A program made the translations under genes and the position numbers. A stretch of DNA of 64,000 bases from Deltaproteobacteria bacterium (GTDB taxonomy: Bacteria; Desulfobacterota; Desulfomonilia; UBA1062), in contig WFSG01000005.1 in assembly GCA_015486075.1 (NCBI GenBank), positions 186,001 through 250,000 on the forward strand. Direction: 5' to 3'. Positions 7,954 to 16,863 of this stretch are shown one piece after another. The first letter of the stretch is position 1, and each line of letters opens with the position of its first letter. Under the pieces are notes generated by a model. The model worked only from the letters and a program-made list of their open reading frames with translations. It was not told the DNA's origin and searched no databases.

Positions 7954-9510
7954 TTACGGAGCATTTAGCGGTGTTATAAGGGCAAACCTGCCCGTGCTTC
8001 TCCCTATTTTCTGTTCTAGCAATACCCTAACCTTAATATCTTTGCTCTTTTTAAGTGCATTTAGGATAGAATCATGCGAATCTTTCCATATAAAAAGTCC
8101 CTTTTGTTTTATGCTTAAAGGGATATGTACCTCCCTGAATGTTTTACCTGCAAGCATGGGCAGCATTCCCTCAAAGGTCTCGTCAGGGTTGATTATGCTT
8201 ACGCTTGAGTCTCCTGCCTTTGCAAGGGCATTTTTTGAGAAAACCATGTAGTCTTGTCTTGGCTTCATGTAGTGGAAATAGACCATTGTGCTTGCATAAA
8301 AACCCATTGTAACTACCAGTACAAGCGGTAAGCCGTGAGTCATGTTTTTCCCTTTCGACAGGATAACAACAAGCGCTGTAAATGATACGCTACCCAGTAT
8401 GATGCCCTCCAAGGTATTGCCTGTTATAATACCTGCAAACGGGAGCAGACACAGGACAAATCCAATTGCCCACGTGATGTTTACCATGGCTTCTTCCCAT
8501 CTTCTACGGCCTTGAGCCATGAGGAAGCCCGTTACAATGAGTGCAGCTGCCGGATATAGTGGGACGAGGTATATAGCCCTTTTTGTTGACGCAATACTCA
8601 AAAGTACAAATGGGCCAAGGAACCATGGCAAGAATGTATCCTTGCGAAAGTTTTGAATAGACCTTGTAAACGCCGGTATAAACGCGAATGTCCATGGCAA
8701 GATGTCCCTGGGGAAGCGCTCGAGGTAATATGCTGGGCCGTGATGATGACCAAGCGCACCTGCGGCTTTACTCCCCACGAGTCTGCCTAAGTTGTTAACA
8801 ATAAATATTTCCTTGAGTAATGGTAACTGTCCCCTTGCGTACAAGGATACTAGCCAAGGGCTAATCGGTATAAATATGCTAGTAATAATAATTATAGGGT
8901 GGCATTTGAAAATGAACCTTGTATTTTTTAACCTTACCATATCTAGTATTATAGACGCACCTATAATGCCTGGGCCCACCATTCCTTTTGCCATGAAAGA
9001 GAGGCCGATGGCCAGTCCAAGTATGACTGCATCCGTTCTGCTGTATGACCTTAAGAGCCTCATGTAATAATACATGGCAAGGACTATGGTAAACACAAGT
9101 GATATATCCACCAGTATCCATCTTGATATCATGAAGAATTCCCACGAGGTTGCAAGTATGCCAGTGGCAAGAATACCGTATGTCTGACTCCATTCCAGAC
9201 AGGCTATGCGATACACAATGAGTAGCGTGAGCATGGAAAAGGCCAAGGATACAAGCCTATAAACAACATCACTTTTCGTATGGCCAATTGCTCTGGCAAG
9301 AAGCGCGCAGCTAGCGTAGTAAAATGGTGGCTTTTCCAGGAAGAGTTTCCCGTTAAGCCTAGGTATGGCAAGGTCCATTTCCCTTGCCATCTCGGAACAT
9401 ATGCCTACAACCCTTGGTTCATCTGGTCTCCATATGCCATGGTCTAAGCCTGGCAGGCACCCTAGTGCCATTATCAACAGTAAAACAATTAGATGTAATC
9501 TTCTTCGCAC
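7954..9510 (-). CDS. Glycosyltransferase family 39 (ArnT/PMT-like) membrane protein
   Basis: Polytopic inner-membrane glycosyltransferase of about ten to twelve helices using a lipid-linked sugar donor, as in ArnT or protein O-mannosyltransferases. The first periplasmic loop shows IWRPDEPRV with the family's acidic catalytic pair, then LEKPPFYY and, further on, FMAKGMVGPG. The soluble C-terminal part (about 410-518) is a small periplasmic domain. The 518-residue length is normal. It converges with the fusion gene (4-base gap), and htrA ends 10 bases upstream of its start, so both may share a message. ArnT-type transfer of aminoarabinose to lipid A is one option; the acceptor is not determinable. 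Confidence 0.85.
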   Translation of the reverse strand: MRRRLHLIVLLLIMALGCLPGLDHGIWRPDEPRVVGICSEMAREMDLAIPRLNGKLFLEKPPFYYASCALLARAIGHTKSDVVYRLVSLAFSMLTLLIVYRIACLEWSQTYGILATGILATSWEFFMISRWILVDISLVFTIVLAMYYYMRLLRSYSRTDAVILGLAIGLSFMAKGMVGPGIIGASIILDMVRLKNTRFIFKCHPIIIITSIFIPISPWLVSLYARGQLPLLKEIFIVNNLGRLVGSKAAGALGHHHGPAYYLERFPRDILPWTFAFIPAFTRSIQNFRKDTFLPWFLGPFVLLSIASTKRAIYLVPLYPAAALIVTGFLMAQGRRRWEEAMVNITWAIGFVLCLLPFAGIITGNTLEGIILGSVSFTALVVILSKGKNMTHGLPLVLVVTMGFYASTMVYFHYMKPRQDYMVFSKNALAKAGDSSVSIINPDETFEGMLPMLAGKTFREVHIPLSIKQKGLFIWKDSHDSILNALKKSKDIKVRVLLEQKIGRSTGRFALITPLNAP

Positions 9511-9520
9511 GCTTCATGCA

Positions 9521-10903
9521 TTAGCGTACAAGGGTTATATTCATGATTATTCCACGTCTGAATATCTTCAGGGATATCCTGTGGCCATTCAGCTTTGGAA
9601 GTACATTCCTGAATTCCTCGAGGTCCATGAGCCTTTTTCCATTTATGCTCAGTATTACATCGCCGGGCTTTATTCCAGTGCCTTCAGCTGCGCTGCCTCG
9701 CCTTACAGAAAGAACGAGTATACCCTTGAGATCTTGTGGAAGCCTCAGCTGTTGTTTTGCCATTATAGATAGCTTGCCCACTCTTGCCCCTTCAAGGAAT
9801 CTGTTGTCCTTTATTAAAAAGGAGGCTTCTGTAATGGGTGCCTTTGCAAGGTTTCCTATGGTTGCGGTTAGGACCTTCTCTCTTTGGTTTCTTATAACTT
9901 TTATTTTCGCTCTTGTGCCGGGTATAATCTCGGAGATCTTTATACGCAGGTCAGATGCGTCTTTCACCCTTTTGCCGTTTACGCTAACTATTACATCTCC
10001 CCGCTTCAAGCCTGCCTTCTCAGCAGGGGAGGAATGCATCACACCTGATACAAGTGCGCCTTCAGTAGTTTTGAGGTCGAGTGCCCTTGCGATCTCGGGT
10101 GTTATATCTTGGAATGTGATCCCAAGCCAACCCCGTACAACCTTACCGTAACGGATTATGCTTTTCATTACGCTCATTGCAAGGTTTATAGGTATGGCAA
10201 AACCTATGCCTACGCTACCACCTGACTTTGAAAGTATAGCCGTATTTATTCCTATGAGTTGTCCCTTCATGTTTACGAGTGCGCCCCCGGAATTGCCGGG
10301 ATTGATGGCCGCATCAGTCTGTATAAAATTTTCATAGTCAGCTATACCCAGTCCTGACCTGCCGAGCGCACTTACTATACCCATGGTAACGGTTTGGCCA
10401 AGTCCAAATGGGTTTCCTATTGCAAGAACAACTGTACCTACCCTTAGTCTTGAGGAATCCCCTATGCTGATTGCAGGTAAATTGCTAGCATTGATCTTTA
10501 TAACAGCTATGTCGCTCTTTGGGTCGGCACCTATTATCTTTGCCTTGTATACTCGGTCGTCGGATAACTTTACCTCTACTTTTTCCGCACCTCTAACTAC
10601 GTGGTTGTTTGTTATGATATAACCGTCTTTACTTACAATAACACCGGATCCAAGCGCCCTTTCTAATCTCCTCCTAGGTACGAAGTTAAAAAAGTCCCTA
10701 AAAAATGGATCCTGCAAGAAAGGTGATTGTTCTACAAGTACTATCTTGGTTGAAGATATGTTAACGACTGATGGTAAGACCTTTTGGGCAACGTCCGCGA
10801 TATGGTCACCCGTAAATATGTCCTTGGATTGTGCATGGGATGTGCCTATCAAAAGAAAGGTTAAAGCTAAAGTCAATAGCCCAATGCCAAGTATTTTTTT
10901 CAT
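9521..10903 (-). CDS. Periplasmic serine protease of the DegP/HtrA family (Do-type)
   Basis: Exported quality-control protease. A signal peptide (MKKILGIGLLTLALTFLLIGTSHA) precedes a trypsin-like domain with catalytic His101 (TNNHVV), Asp131 (KSDIAVIKI) and Ser205 (NPGNSGGAL). Two PDZ domains follow, at about 250-345 and 365-455. The 460-residue length matches Do-type proteases. A good AAGGAGG site precedes the ATG. The leader contains a perfect 10-base inverted repeat that may be a regulatory or structural element. Confidence 0.95.
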   Translation of the reverse strand: MKKILGIGLLTLALTFLLIGTSHAQSKDIFTGDHIADVAQKVLPSVVNISSTKIVLVEQSPFLQDPFFRDFFNFVPRRRLERALGSGVIVSKDGYIITNNHVVRGAEKVEVKLSDDRVYKAKIIGADPKSDIAVIKINASNLPAISIGDSSRLRVGTVVLAIGNPFGLGQTVTMGIVSALGRSGLGIADYENFIQTDAAINPGNSGGALVNMKGQLIGINTAILSKSGGSVGIGFAIPINLAMSVMKSIIRYGKVVRGWLGITFQDITPEIARALDLKTTEGALVSGVMHSSPAEKAGLKRGDVIVSVNGKRVKDASDLRIKISEIIPGTRAKIKVIRNQREKVLTATIGNLAKAPITEASFLIKDNRFLEGARVGKLSIMAKQQLRLPQDLKGILVLSVRRGSAAEGTGIKPGDVILSINGKRLMDLEEFRNVLPKLNGHRISLKIFRRGIIMNITLVR

Positions 10904-10921
10904 TATGTCCTCCTTTAGTTC

Positions 10922-10955
10922 GAAGCATCAATTAGCATAAAGCATTTGATGCTTC
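10922..10955. repeat. Perfect inverted repeat in the htrA leader
   Basis: Arms GAAGCATCAA and TTGATGCTTC (10 bases each, perfect) flank a 14-base spacer, about 20-50 bases upstream of the htrA ATG on the minus strand. It could be an operator for a dimeric regulator or an RNA hairpin in the 5' leader; no T-run follows in either direction, so it is not a simple terminator. Confidence 0.7.
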
Positions 10956-11184
10956 AAGTACAGCTTATCTAATGAAGACAAAGTTCAATGTTTAGCATGG
11001 GTTTATTCATATCTAGGTGCTTAAGATTGACAATATGTCTTGCTTTTATAGTGAACTGCCATTCATTTTGACAGTTTGTACACGAAAAACTGAAATCTTT
11101 GCTGGCGGGGTGTCAGGCTGTCAGTTTGTTACGTGCATGAGCACAATGTCTCTGTATAATCAGTATGTTACCCACCATGGTTTT
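10956..11184. other. Long divergent intergenic region upstream of a sigma-54 promoter
   Basis: The gene-free stretch between htrA and the small membrane operon is about 340 bases. No supported ORF is seen. It holds two direct copies of CAGTTTGT, at 11072 and 11122 (50 bases apart). The first lies in an inverted repeat CAGTTT-N9-AAACTG. These sit roughly 60 and 110 bases upstream of the sigma-54 element, where enhancer-binding proteins usually bind. No TGT-N10-ACA NifA site was found. Confidence 0.45.
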
Positions 11185-11200
11185 TGGCACAGGGATTGCT
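11185..11200 (+). promoter_or_regulatory. Sigma-54 (RpoN) promoter for the small membrane-protein operon
   Basis: The sequence TGGCAC-N5-TTGCT matches the -24/-12 consensus exactly. A start site about 12 bases after the GC would give a leader of roughly 30 bases before the ribosome site GGAGG and the ATG of the 58-residue ORF. Activation by a bacterial enhancer-binding protein is required for this promoter class. Confidence 0.8.
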
Positions 11201-11240
11201 CTAATTAAGGATAGAAGACCAATAAATAGGAGGAAAGGCA

Positions 11241-11417
11241 ATGTTGGTGCTCTGGATAATCATTGGTTGCTTGTTTCTGACAGGCATTGGTATCAGATTC
11301 ATGTACAGAGTGCTAGGGCTTACGCCTGCCGAGGCCACGGCAATATACATACTGATACTGCTGTTGGTTGGTATTAATTCAGGGCCTGCCAGGCAGTGGA
11401 TAGCGCATCTATTTTGA
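11241..11417 (+). CDS. Small membrane protein of 58 residues, function unknown
   Basis: This ORF is too short for the track. It has an ATG preceded by AGGAGG at good spacing and directly follows a sigma-54 promoter. The product has two hydrophobic segments (about 2-24 and 33-46) separated by a short polar loop (MYRVLGLTPAEAT). I do not recognise the family. It is the first gene of a three-gene set with an AtpZ-like protein, which suggests a membrane-complex role, but this is inference. Confidence 0.6.
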   Translation: MLVLWIIIGCLFLTGIGIRFMYRVLGLTPAEATAIYILILLLVGINSGPARQWIAHLF

Positions 11418-11505
11418 TGTGAGGGATTATGGGAACTTTGAAGTATTTCAGTTTCCCTGATCCTGCAGATAAGCTATGTATAATAGCTTAAAAGGAAGAT
11501 AGGTT

Positions 11506-11745
11506 ATGGTAAACAAGGATATTTTATCTAGGGTTTTCACCTTTAGGGTGGTAAGGATAAGTGCCTACGGCCTTGTACTGGTAGTCAGCTCTTTTGCAGG
11601 ACTCTACCTAGGTATTTATCTGGATCACGTTACTAACATGACACCCAATTTTACTCTTGTTGGTCTTATCCTGGGTATCGTTGTTGGGTTTAAGGGGTTT
11701 ATTGAAGAGACCTTGAGAGAGAGGAAGGAGGGGAAATCTTCGTGA
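11506..11745 (+). CDS. AtpZ/AtpI-like small membrane protein
   Basis: A 79-residue protein with two membrane helices (about 16-37 and 48-65) and a charged C-terminus. The pattern GLYLGIYLDHVTNMTPNFTLVGLILGIVVGF matches the AtpZ/AtpI family of F-type ATPase accessory proteins, which help assemble the c-ring or admit Mg2+. No ATP synthase genes lie in this window, so it is detached from the usual atp operon. It overlaps the next ORF by four bases (GTGA). The start has an AAGGAAG-like ribosome site (weak). Confidence 0.7.
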   Translation: MVNKDILSRVFTFRVVRISAYGLVLVVSSFAGLYLGIYLDHVTNMTPNFTLVGLILGIVVGFKGFIEETLRERKEGKSS

Positions 11746-11894
11746 GCATCGTCTTCGTTGTGATAGGTATTGTATTCTTTTGCGCCATAACCTTTAGGTT
11801 TGCACTAAGGATGTTAAGGGATCCTGCCTATGCATATGCCAAGCATAAGCAAGGCAAGACTAACGCCCGTAAGGAACTTGAAAGATATTTATAA
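11742..11894 (+). CDS. Small membrane protein of 50 residues, function unknown
   Basis: Not in the track. A GTG start overlaps the AtpZ-like stop (GTGA). The ribosome site is GGAGGGG just upstream. The product has one strong N-terminal helix (about 2-20) and a basic, tyrosine-containing tail (PAYAYAKHKQGK). Tight coupling to the AtpZ-like gene argues that it is real. I do not recognise the family. Confidence 0.55.
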   Translation: MSIVFVVIGIVFFCAITFRFALRMLRDPAYAYAKHKQGKTNARKELERYL

Positions 11895-11915
11895 AACAAG
11901 AAGCATAACTTCAAT

Positions 11916-11945
11916 AGGCCAGATCGTATCCCTGAGACCTGGCCT
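11916..11945 (+). terminator. Weak hairpin after the small membrane-protein operon
   Basis: Arms AGGCCAG and CTGGCCT enclose a 16-base loop between the convergent operon and the cyclase gene. No clear T-run follows, so termination efficiency is doubtful. Confidence 0.35.
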
Positions 11946-11981
11946 TATGGTATTTGTTATATAGCCTTGTAGCTTTATTTG

Positions 11982-12761
11982 TCAGTCTTGGCTTAACTCG
12001 GCCACAGCCCTTATCCAGCCTGCACTTGCGCCTTTTATCTTGATGGGAAAACAATAGAAGGTAAAACCGGTGGTAGGTAGTTTATCTAGATTAGTTAGTT
12101 TCTCTATCTGGAAGTAGCCCTTTTCTATGCCGGCAAAGTGACCCTCCCAGATGAGAGATGCATCCTTTGTCCTTGTATACTCTTCTGCCTGGAAGGATAG
12201 GGGCCTATCCCAGCTCCATGCATCTGTACCTACAACGTGTATCCCATGGTCTAGAATCCACAGGGTTGCCTCTCTGCCAAAGCCACAACCCTTTACCAAA
12301 TATTGCTCGCTACCCCAGTACCTGGAAGCCCCTGTTTGTGCCAGGAATATGTTACCTTCTTTGAGTGTTATACCTGTCTCGTCTAGTTTCTGTTTTATGT
12401 CATCTGGAGATATGTTGTAGCCGTCGGGCTTGTCCGTGAAGTCTAGCTTAACCCCTTCGCCTACGGCCCATTCCAGTGGCATTTCATCTATAGTCAGGGC
12501 AGGCTTTCCTCTGTCTTGTGTGGGGTGGTAATGCCAAGGTGCATCCATGTGTGTGCCTGCATGGGTAGATACCTCAAGGAATTCAATGGCCCAGCCCAAG
12601 CCGTCTGGAAGTTCTTTCTCTGTTATCCCGGGATAGAAGAGCTTCATGGTCTCGGCCCCCTGTTTGTGATCCATGTAGTTAATCTTGGGGATCATAAGCG
12701 GTGGATCGCTTGGAAGGCCGTCTTCTATGGTTACAGATAGGTCTATAAACCTTTTATACAT
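11982..12761 (-). CDS. Cyclase-family protein (kynurenine formamidase-like metal hydrolase)
   Basis: A cytosolic metal-dependent amidohydrolase-like protein of the cyclase superfamily (Pfam Cyclase). The signature HAGTHMDAPWHY near residues 69-80 provides the metal-binding His and Asp ligands (HxGTHxDxPxH). The N-terminal FIDLSVTIEDG is also typical. At 259 residues it is full length. The ATG has a GGAGGTG site. Known members hydrolyse N-formylkynurenine or isatin, or act in polyketide cyclisation; the substrate here cannot be told. It is probably monocistronic or the last gene of the minus-strand series. Confidence 0.85.
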   Translation of the reverse strand: MYKRFIDLSVTIEDGLPSDPPLMIPKINYMDHKQGAETMKLFYPGITEKELPDGLGWAIEFLEVSTHAGTHMDAPWHYHPTQDRGKPALTIDEMPLEWAVGEGVKLDFTDKPDGYNISPDDIKQKLDETGITLKEGNIFLAQTGASRYWGSEQYLVKGCGFGREATLWILDHGIHVVGTDAWSWDRPLSFQAEEYTRTKDASLIWEGHFAGIEKGYFQIEKLTNLDKLPTTGFTFYCFPIKIKGASAGWIRAVAELSQD

Positions 12762-12837
12762 CAGTACACCTCCATGTTAACTTTGTATTACTCAAAGCTG
12801 TGGCAAACTGTTACAGAATGTTAATATCCATGGAACC

Positions 12838-13920
12838 TCATACCAGCATTTTAGGGATAAAGAGTTTGTTGAAAAGCCTTAAGAATGTAGAATCAGTAAG
12901 ACTTGCAATGTAGTCCCTGACGATTTCTGCAGGTGCGTGATTGCTTACATAGGCGTTATCCATTCTGTCAATAAAGTCATGGAATATAATGGAATTTCTA
13001 TTTGCTGTCTTTATATCTTCTGTCAGCCTTTTAAAAATAAGTTCGTACATAACCTTTATTTTTTTTGATTCTGACTTAACCTTGGGGTTAAGGTAGATGT
13101 TTTCATAGTTAAAAGTTTTAAGTTCCTTTAATGCATTGAATATGTTCCCTGAATACGTAATGGTAGAGCCTCCAGAACCTTTTATGAGGTCCTCCACTAG
13201 CGTGTACACTATCTTGCCGTTCGTATCCCCGAGTACATTCCTTGACCTGGTGGGTATATCATCCCTTGAGATGATGTCCAGCGATATTGCATCCTCGATG
13301 TCTCTCCCAATATAGCTTATGGTGTCTGCCATTCTTACTAGGCATGCTTCAGGTGTTCCGGGTATTGGGTTTTCCCCCTTCTTTGCCTGTTCAATCTTGT
13401 TGTCTAACATGGAAAAATCAAGGATGCCCTCAGGTGATAGTGACTGTTCGGATATCTCCCCGTTGTGGCAGAGTATGCCGTCCAGCACCTCCAGTGTAAG
13501 ATTGAGTCCTTTGCCCCACCTTTCTATAATCTCCAGCATCCTTACGCCCTGTACGTTATGTCTAAATCTTCCTATACCGGCATCCAGGCACAGCTCGTCG
13601 AGATAGGTCTCTCCATCATGTCCGAACGGGGGATGGCCTATATCATGTCCTATGGATATAGCTTCTATTAGATCTTCATTAAGATCAAGCCTTCTTCCTA
13701 TGGTCCTCGCTATCCTTGAAAGTAATTGAACATGTATGACCCTGTGGGATATACCTTGCTGTCCTACAAGGTAAAAGACCTGGGTTTTGTCAGTGTAAGA
13801 CGTGTACGCACGGGAGTGCAAAATCCTGTCCACGTCGATTGAAAAGGGATCACGCATGTCCCATTTTGTTCGTTCTTCTTTTTTTCTTCTTTTTGCATCA
13901 AGAGGATAGGTCTGATTCAT
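12838..13920 (-). CDS. dGTP triphosphohydrolase-like HD-domain protein
   Basis: HD phosphohydrolase of the dGTPase family, which cleaves dNTPs to deoxynucleoside and tripolyphosphate. DRILHSRAYTSYTDKTQVF is the family N-terminal signature. The HD motif appears as IGHDIGHPPFGHDGE, and the later Asp is in VRMADTISYIGRD. The length of 360 residues fits the shorter dGTPase-like group. The ATG overlaps the glyS stop by four bases, so it is translated with the glycyl-tRNA synthetase genes. Its actual nucleotide preference is unknown. Confidence 0.9.
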   Translation of the reverse strand: MNQTYPLDAKRRKKEERTKWDMRDPFSIDVDRILHSRAYTSYTDKTQVFYLVGQQGISHRVIHVQLLSRIARTIGRRLDLNEDLIEAISIGHDIGHPPFGHDGETYLDELCLDAGIGRFRHNVQGVRMLEIIERWGKGLNLTLEVLDGILCHNGEISEQSLSPEGILDFSMLDNKIEQAKKGENPIPGTPEACLVRMADTISYIGRDIEDAISLDIISRDDIPTRSRNVLGDTNGKIVYTLVEDLIKGSGGSTITYSGNIFNALKELKTFNYENIYLNPKVKSESKKIKVMYELIFKRLTEDIKTANRNSIIFHDFIDRMDNAYVSNHAPAEIVRDYIASLTDSTFLRLFNKLFIPKMLV

Positions 13921-16001
13921 ACTGGTGTGTTAATATAAGAAAACTTTGCAATCCTTCCAAATAACTCGGACAATTCTTTCAAAAGGGCTAGTCTGTTTCT
14001 CCTGGTTGCCTCGTGGTCTGTCATTACGAGCACGTCGTCGAAGAAAGAGTCTATAGGGTCTTTCAAGGTTGACAACAACCTGAGAGCTTTCTCGTAGTCG
14101 GCCCTTTCTGCATGTTTCTGGAATTCGCTGTGGATTTGCACCATACTGTTGTAAAGATTTTTCTCCTGTTCCTGGCGCAGTAATTCTTCGGATACCTCCG
14201 TAGATATCTCTCCGGCCTTTTTTTTCAGGATATTCTCCACTCGTTTGGATGCTATACAAATTGAGTCAAACCAGTTCTCTTGACGCACAGATGATATTGC
14301 CTTTGCACGATTTAGCGTGTCCAATGGATCGTCAAAGCCTGTGCCAAGAACGGCCTCAATTATATCACCGGCTATGCCTTTTGACTGTAGTATATAGACG
14401 AGCCTGGACCTGAAGAATTCGAGTATATCCTTCTGTACATCAACGCCAGGTCTTCTGAGCTTGTCAGATAGAAATGTAAGGCTCTGTACTACAAGCTCTG
14501 GTAGTGATATCCTGTAGCCTTTATCAAGCAGTATATTCAGTATTGCTATGGCTTGTCTTCTCAAGGCATAAGGGTCTGAAGTGCCAGTAGGAATCATGCC
14601 CACGGAGAAACATCCGCATATGGTATCTATCCTGTCAGCTATCCCTACAATGTCCCCTATAATAGTGGATGGGAGCGTATCTCCTGCAAACAACGGCAGG
14701 TAATGCTCATAAATGGCGGTGGCCACCTCGGGATCATAGCCTTGTTGCAATGCATATTCCTTCCCCATTATACCCTGTAACTCAGGGAATTCCTGTACCA
14801 TCAGGCTGTTAAGGTCTGCTTTTGAAAGTCTTGCTGTAAGGTCTATCTTGTCCTTGTAATCAGGGGCAAGAAAATCGGCAAGGTAGAGCGCAATACTCCT
14901 GAATCTTTCTACTTTTTCAAAGGATGTGCCTAGATCTTTGTGAAAGATAACACCCTTTAACCTTTGTGCGTATTCCTCCAGCGGTACCTTCAGGTCCTCG
15001 TCAAAGAAGTAGCTTGCGTCTTCCAGCCTTGCCTTGAGCACCCTTTCGTTGCCCTCTTTTACCAGTTCTGGCCTGCGGGGTTTTATGTTGCAAACGGACA
15101 GGAAGTACGGCCTCAGTCGTGTCTTGGTCTTATCCTCGTAGACAGGGAAAAACCTCTGGTGGTGTTTCATAACAGTCACAAGCACTTCCTTGGGAAGCCT
15201 AAGAAAACGGTTTTCGAACTCAGCGATTATCGTATATGGATATTCAACTAGCTGGGTTACCTCCTCCAGGAGGTCTTTTTCTTCTACATATGCATCCAGT
15301 TGCCTTGATCCCTCTTGGAGTCCCCTTTTTATAATATCCTTTCTTTTTTCAATGTCTGGTATGACATATTTACCCTCTAATAAGGTTTCGTATTTGCTTG
15401 GCTCTGGTACATCAAAGGGCCCTGGTTCCATGAAGCGGTTTCCTCTTGTCTTATTGCCAGATATAATGTTGCCAAACCTGACCTCTACTATGTCACTTCC
15501 AAAAAGTGCCAGTATCCAATGTACTGGCCTAGCAAACCTGACGCCCGGGTTGGACCATCTCATTGTTTTCTTGAAAGGTATTGATGGTATCATCTCCCCG
15601 ATGACGCCACCCAGAACCTCCTCTGTTTTCTTCCCAGGCAAGTTCTGTGTAAAACATAGATATGTCCCCTTCTCCGTTTCTGTAAAGGAGATGTCGTCCA
15701 TGCTTACACCAAGGGATTTTGCAAACCCAATTGCAGCTTGGGTAGGTCTGCCTTGGTCATCGAATGCGATCTTCTTAGGTGGGCCCACCTTTGTTTGTAC
15801 TGTATCTGGAAGCTTTTCTTGGATATCATGTACTTCCACTGCTAACCTTCTCGGGGTTCCAAACACCTGGAGGTCTCCATGAGATAGCCTCAATTCCTTA
15901 AATTTATCTACCATCCAGCCTTTCATGAATTCCAGTGCTGGTTCAATAAAGGATGCAGGTAGTTCCTCTGTTCCTATTTCCAGGAGAAGATCTTTAGCCA
16001 T
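13917..16001 (-). CDS. glyS: Glycyl-tRNA synthetase beta subunit
   Basis: Beta chain of the heterotetrameric glycyl-tRNA synthetase, carrying tRNA-recognition and HD-like/anticodon-binding regions. The N-terminus [14 protein letters not shown] is diagnostic. [28 protein letters not shown] and a C-terminal DALR-like anticodon-binding domain follow. I start it at the internal ATG ([10 protein letters not shown]), not the track's upstream Met. That ATG overlaps the glyQ stop by eight bases and gives about 694 residues, near the usual length. Confidence 0.95.
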   Translation of the reverse strand: MAKDLLLEIGTEELPASFIEPALEFMKGWMVDKFKELRLSHGDLQVFGTPRRLAVEVHDIQEKLPDTVQTKVGPPKKIAFDDQGRPTQAAIGFAKSLGVSMDDISFTETEKGTYLCFTQNLPGKKTEEVLGGVIGEMIPSIPFKKTMRWSNPGVRFARPVHWILALFGSDIVEVRFGNIISGNKTRGNRFMEPGPFDVPEPSKYETLLEGKYVIPDIEKRKDIIKRGLQEGSRQLDAYVEEKDLLEEVTQLVEYPYTIIAEFENRFLRLPKEVLVTVMKHHQRFFPVYEDKTKTRLRPYFLSVCNIKPRRPELVKEGNERVLKARLEDASYFFDEDLKVPLEEYAQRLKGVIFHKDLGTSFEKVERFRSIALYLADFLAPDYKDKIDLTARLSKADLNSLMVQEFPELQGIMGKEYALQQGYDPEVATAIYEHYLPLFAGDTLPSTIIGDIVGIADRIDTICGCFSVGMIPTGTSDPYALRRQAIAILNILLDKGYRISLPELVVQSLTFLSDKLRRPGVDVQKDILEFFRSRLVYILQSKGIAGDIIEAVLGTGFDDPLDTLNRAKAISSVRQENWFDSICIASKRVENILKKKAGEISTEVSEELLRQEQEKNLYNSMVQIHSEFQKHAERADYEKALRLLSTLKDPIDSFFDDVLVMTDHEATRRNRLALLKELSELFGRIAKFSYINTPV

Positions 16002-16851
16002 TAGTCTTGTTCCCCTGTTGATCCAGGTAGAGTGTTGCAGCTGTTTTTGCAAGATCTCTCACCCTTGCAATGAATGCTGTCCTTTCTGTTGTGCTGATTG
16101 CGTTTCTTGCATCGAGTAGGTTGAAGATATGCGAACACTTGAGACACATGTCGTATACAGGCAGGCATAAATTTTCACGGGCTACTCGTTTGCCTTCGTT
16201 CTCGTATAGGTCAAAAAGCTTGAGTAGCATCTCTACACCTGCTATCTCAAAATTGTATCTTGACCACTGAACCTCGTCTTCATGATGCATGTCGCCGTAC
16301 GTGATACTTTCGGTCCACTTGATATCAAACACAGAGTTTACTCCCTGGAGGTACATGGCTATCCTTTCAAGGCCGTAGGTTATCTCGGTACAGACTGGGT
16401 CCAAGTCGAATCCTCCTACCTGCTGGAAATAGGTAAACTGAGTTATCTCCATGCCGTCCAGCCAAACCTCCCATCCTAGGCCCCATGCGCCGAGGGTAGG
16501 TGATTCCCAATCATCTTCTACGAAACGGATGTCATGCTCAAGAGTATCAATCCCTAGGAAGGAAAGGCTGTCAAGAAACACATCTTGAACATCTATGGGA
16601 GAGGGTTTGAGGATTACCTGGTACTGGTAGTAGTGCTGGAGACGGTTGGGATTTTCCCCGTAGCGGCCATCGGTTGGCCTGCGGGATGGCTCTACGTATG
16701 CAACTCTCCAGGGCTCAGGCCCCAATGATCTTAGAAAGGTGGCAGGGTTAAACGTACCTGCACCAACCTCCACATCGTAGGGTTGTGCTATGAGACAACC
16801 GTGTTCTGACCAGAATCGTTCAAGATTCATTATCAAGTCCTGGAAATACAT
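15994..16851 (-). CDS. glyQ: Glycyl-tRNA synthetase alpha subunit
   Basis: Catalytic alpha chain with the class II core. [19 protein letters not shown] starts it, and [34 protein letters not shown] and [13 protein letters not shown] are near-invariant in the family. The 285-residue length is normal. It starts 12 bases after recO ends and overlaps glyS, giving recO-glyQ-glyS-dgt-like as one probable operon. Confidence 0.97.
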   Translation of the reverse strand: MYFQDLIMNLERFWSEHGCLIAQPYDVEVGAGTFNPATFLRSLGPEPWRVAYVEPSRRPTDGRYGENPNRLQHYYQYQVILKPSPIDVQDVFLDSLSFLGIDTLEHDIRFVEDDWESPTLGAWGLGWEVWLDGMEITQFTYFQQVGGFDLDPVCTEITYGLERIAMYLQGVNSVFDIKWTESITYGDMHHEDEVQWSRYNFEIAGVEMLLKLFDLYENEGKRVARENLCLPVYDMCLKCSHIFNLLDARNAISTTERTAFIARVRDLAKTAATLYLDQQGNKTNG

Positions 16852-16863
16852 GGTTCCTCTCTA

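Noticed and set aside
9543-10151. 202-codon plus-strand ORF antisense to htrA
   Set aside because: Shadow of the htrA PDZ region.
15190-15882. 230-codon plus-strand ORF antisense to glyS
   Set aside because: Shadow of the conserved glyS frame; no protein family resemblance.
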